From contig VGGT01000089.1 of assembly GCA_016868485.1 (NCBI GenBank), forward strand, positions 1-7,534: a stretch of DNA of 7,534 bases. The letters run 5' to 3'. This DNA comes from Bacteroidota bacterium (GTDB taxonomy: Bacteria > Bacteroidota > Bacteroidia > UBA7662). Under the pieces are notes generated by a model. That model was given only the letters and a program-made list of their open reading frames with translations, searched no databases and had not been told where the DNA came from. The translations under genes and the position numbers were made by a program. Of this stretch, positions 7,029-7,534 are shown one piece after another (the stretch's first letter is position 1; each line of letters starts with the position of its first letter).

Positions 7029-7534
7029 TTAGCGCCCGCTTCGAACAAGCTTTTGAAGGGCAACGGCACCGGCGGCATGCCACTCCAAAAGATAGACACC
7101 CGTGGGTACATCATGCAGATCAATCGATGCGCGGTGTTGGCCTGGCACTTGATAGCCCTCATGCAAACGCGCCACTTCGCGGCCCGTGAGATCGCGCAGA
7201 ATGCCCTCCACTACAGAAGGGCGGTCCAAGGAGTAGGCCACTGTGATTGAGCCACTGCTGGGGTTGGGAAATACCGACTGCACACGAACAGGCATTGTTT
7301 CTTCCTCAACAGAAACCCGAGAGAAAAAGTGCCCAAATACCGGATTCACGGCTAAACCAATGCCGTTGGTGAACCAGCGTGTTTCTGATGGGGAGTAGAT
7401 CACAGACGTGTAGGGCGGCAAAAAACGCTCGTAGGTGTAGTCATTAAAAACCCGGACATCCTGGACACCTTGGTTGGAAAAAAGCTCAGCGGCGGCGTAG
7501 TAGGCACCCGGCTGCAAAATGGGGTTTTGCGGTG
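7029..7534 (-). CDS. T9SS type A sorting domain protein, C-terminal fragment (N-terminus beyond window edge)
   Basis: The frame is open to the right edge and shows the last 167 residues. A TTG at 7517 could be misread as a start, but coding continues upstream of it (PQNPI before LQPGAYY), so this is an internal segment. The first 80 or so residues match the pre-sorting-domain module of the neighbouring T9SS protein: AELFSNQG here versus AEMFSNNG there, then a shared SV-Y, W..NG, FG and VSV-E order. The T9SS type A sorting domain follows, with VFPNPSSG (about 87-94), LRDLTGREVARL, a VPTGVYLLE strand and KLVRSGR at the end. By family it is exported through the T9SS to the surface or medium. Its N-terminal domains and function cannot be seen. 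The two genes are in tandem, 78 bases apart, and this one is transcribed towards its paralogue. Confidence 0.9.
   Translation of the reverse strand, partial: PQNPILQPGAYYAAAELFSNQGVQDVRVFNDYTYERFLPPYTSVIYSPSETRWFTNGIGLAVNPVFGHFFSRVSVEEETMPVRVQSVFPNPSSGSITVAYSLDRPSVVEGILRDLTGREVARLHEGYQVPGQHRASIDLHDVPTGVYLLEWHAAGAVALQKLVRSGR

Noticed and set aside
1..7534. CRISPR array, insertion sequence, tRNA or defence system
   Set aside because: I saw no spaced direct repeats, transposase motifs, terminal inverted repeats, cloverleaf or CCA-type ends. Gene content is housekeeping, secretion and redox.

Overview
The window looks like an ordinary chromosomal stretch from a member of the Bacteroidota, probably a marine or freshwater Flavobacteriales-like lineage with balanced GC. 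Three things point there. Two proteins end in type IX secretion system (T9SS, Por) type A sorting domains. Two genes have exact matches to the Bacteroidota -7 promoter element TAnnTTTG. Start codons lack Shine-Dalgarno sequences. I see no mobile element, CRISPR array, RNA gene or defence island, and no clear previously undescribed system.

Layout, left to right. Positions 1-2979 (minus) hold one very long exported tandem amidohydrolase whose C-terminus runs off the left edge. All 993 visible codons are open. Its first amidohydrolase domain has lost every metal ligand, while the second keeps them. A 72-bp divergent intergenic region separates it from a plus-strand gene (3052-3744) for a membrane-anchored c-type cytochrome: four SirB2-like transmembrane helices, then a periplasmic cytochrome c domain. 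That gene converges on murB (3819-4838, minus), a full-length UDP-N-acetylenolpyruvoylglucosamine reductase for peptidoglycan synthesis. Upstream of murB lies a strong intrinsic terminator (4869-4904, minus) for the next gene. The murB -7 element sits only three bases past its T-tract. A 662-residue secreted T9SS substrate follows (4962-6950, minus) with its own promoter. Last is the C-terminal part of a second T9SS substrate (7029 to the right edge, minus), a paralogue of the first.

The genes do not form one pathway. The two T9SS proteins are a tandem paralogous pair, probably surface or extracellular. murB is housekeeping and appears separately transcribed. The amidohydrolase and the cytochrome are divergent and could share a control region, but the sequence gives no functional link. 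No gene-free stretch exceeds about 125 bases.
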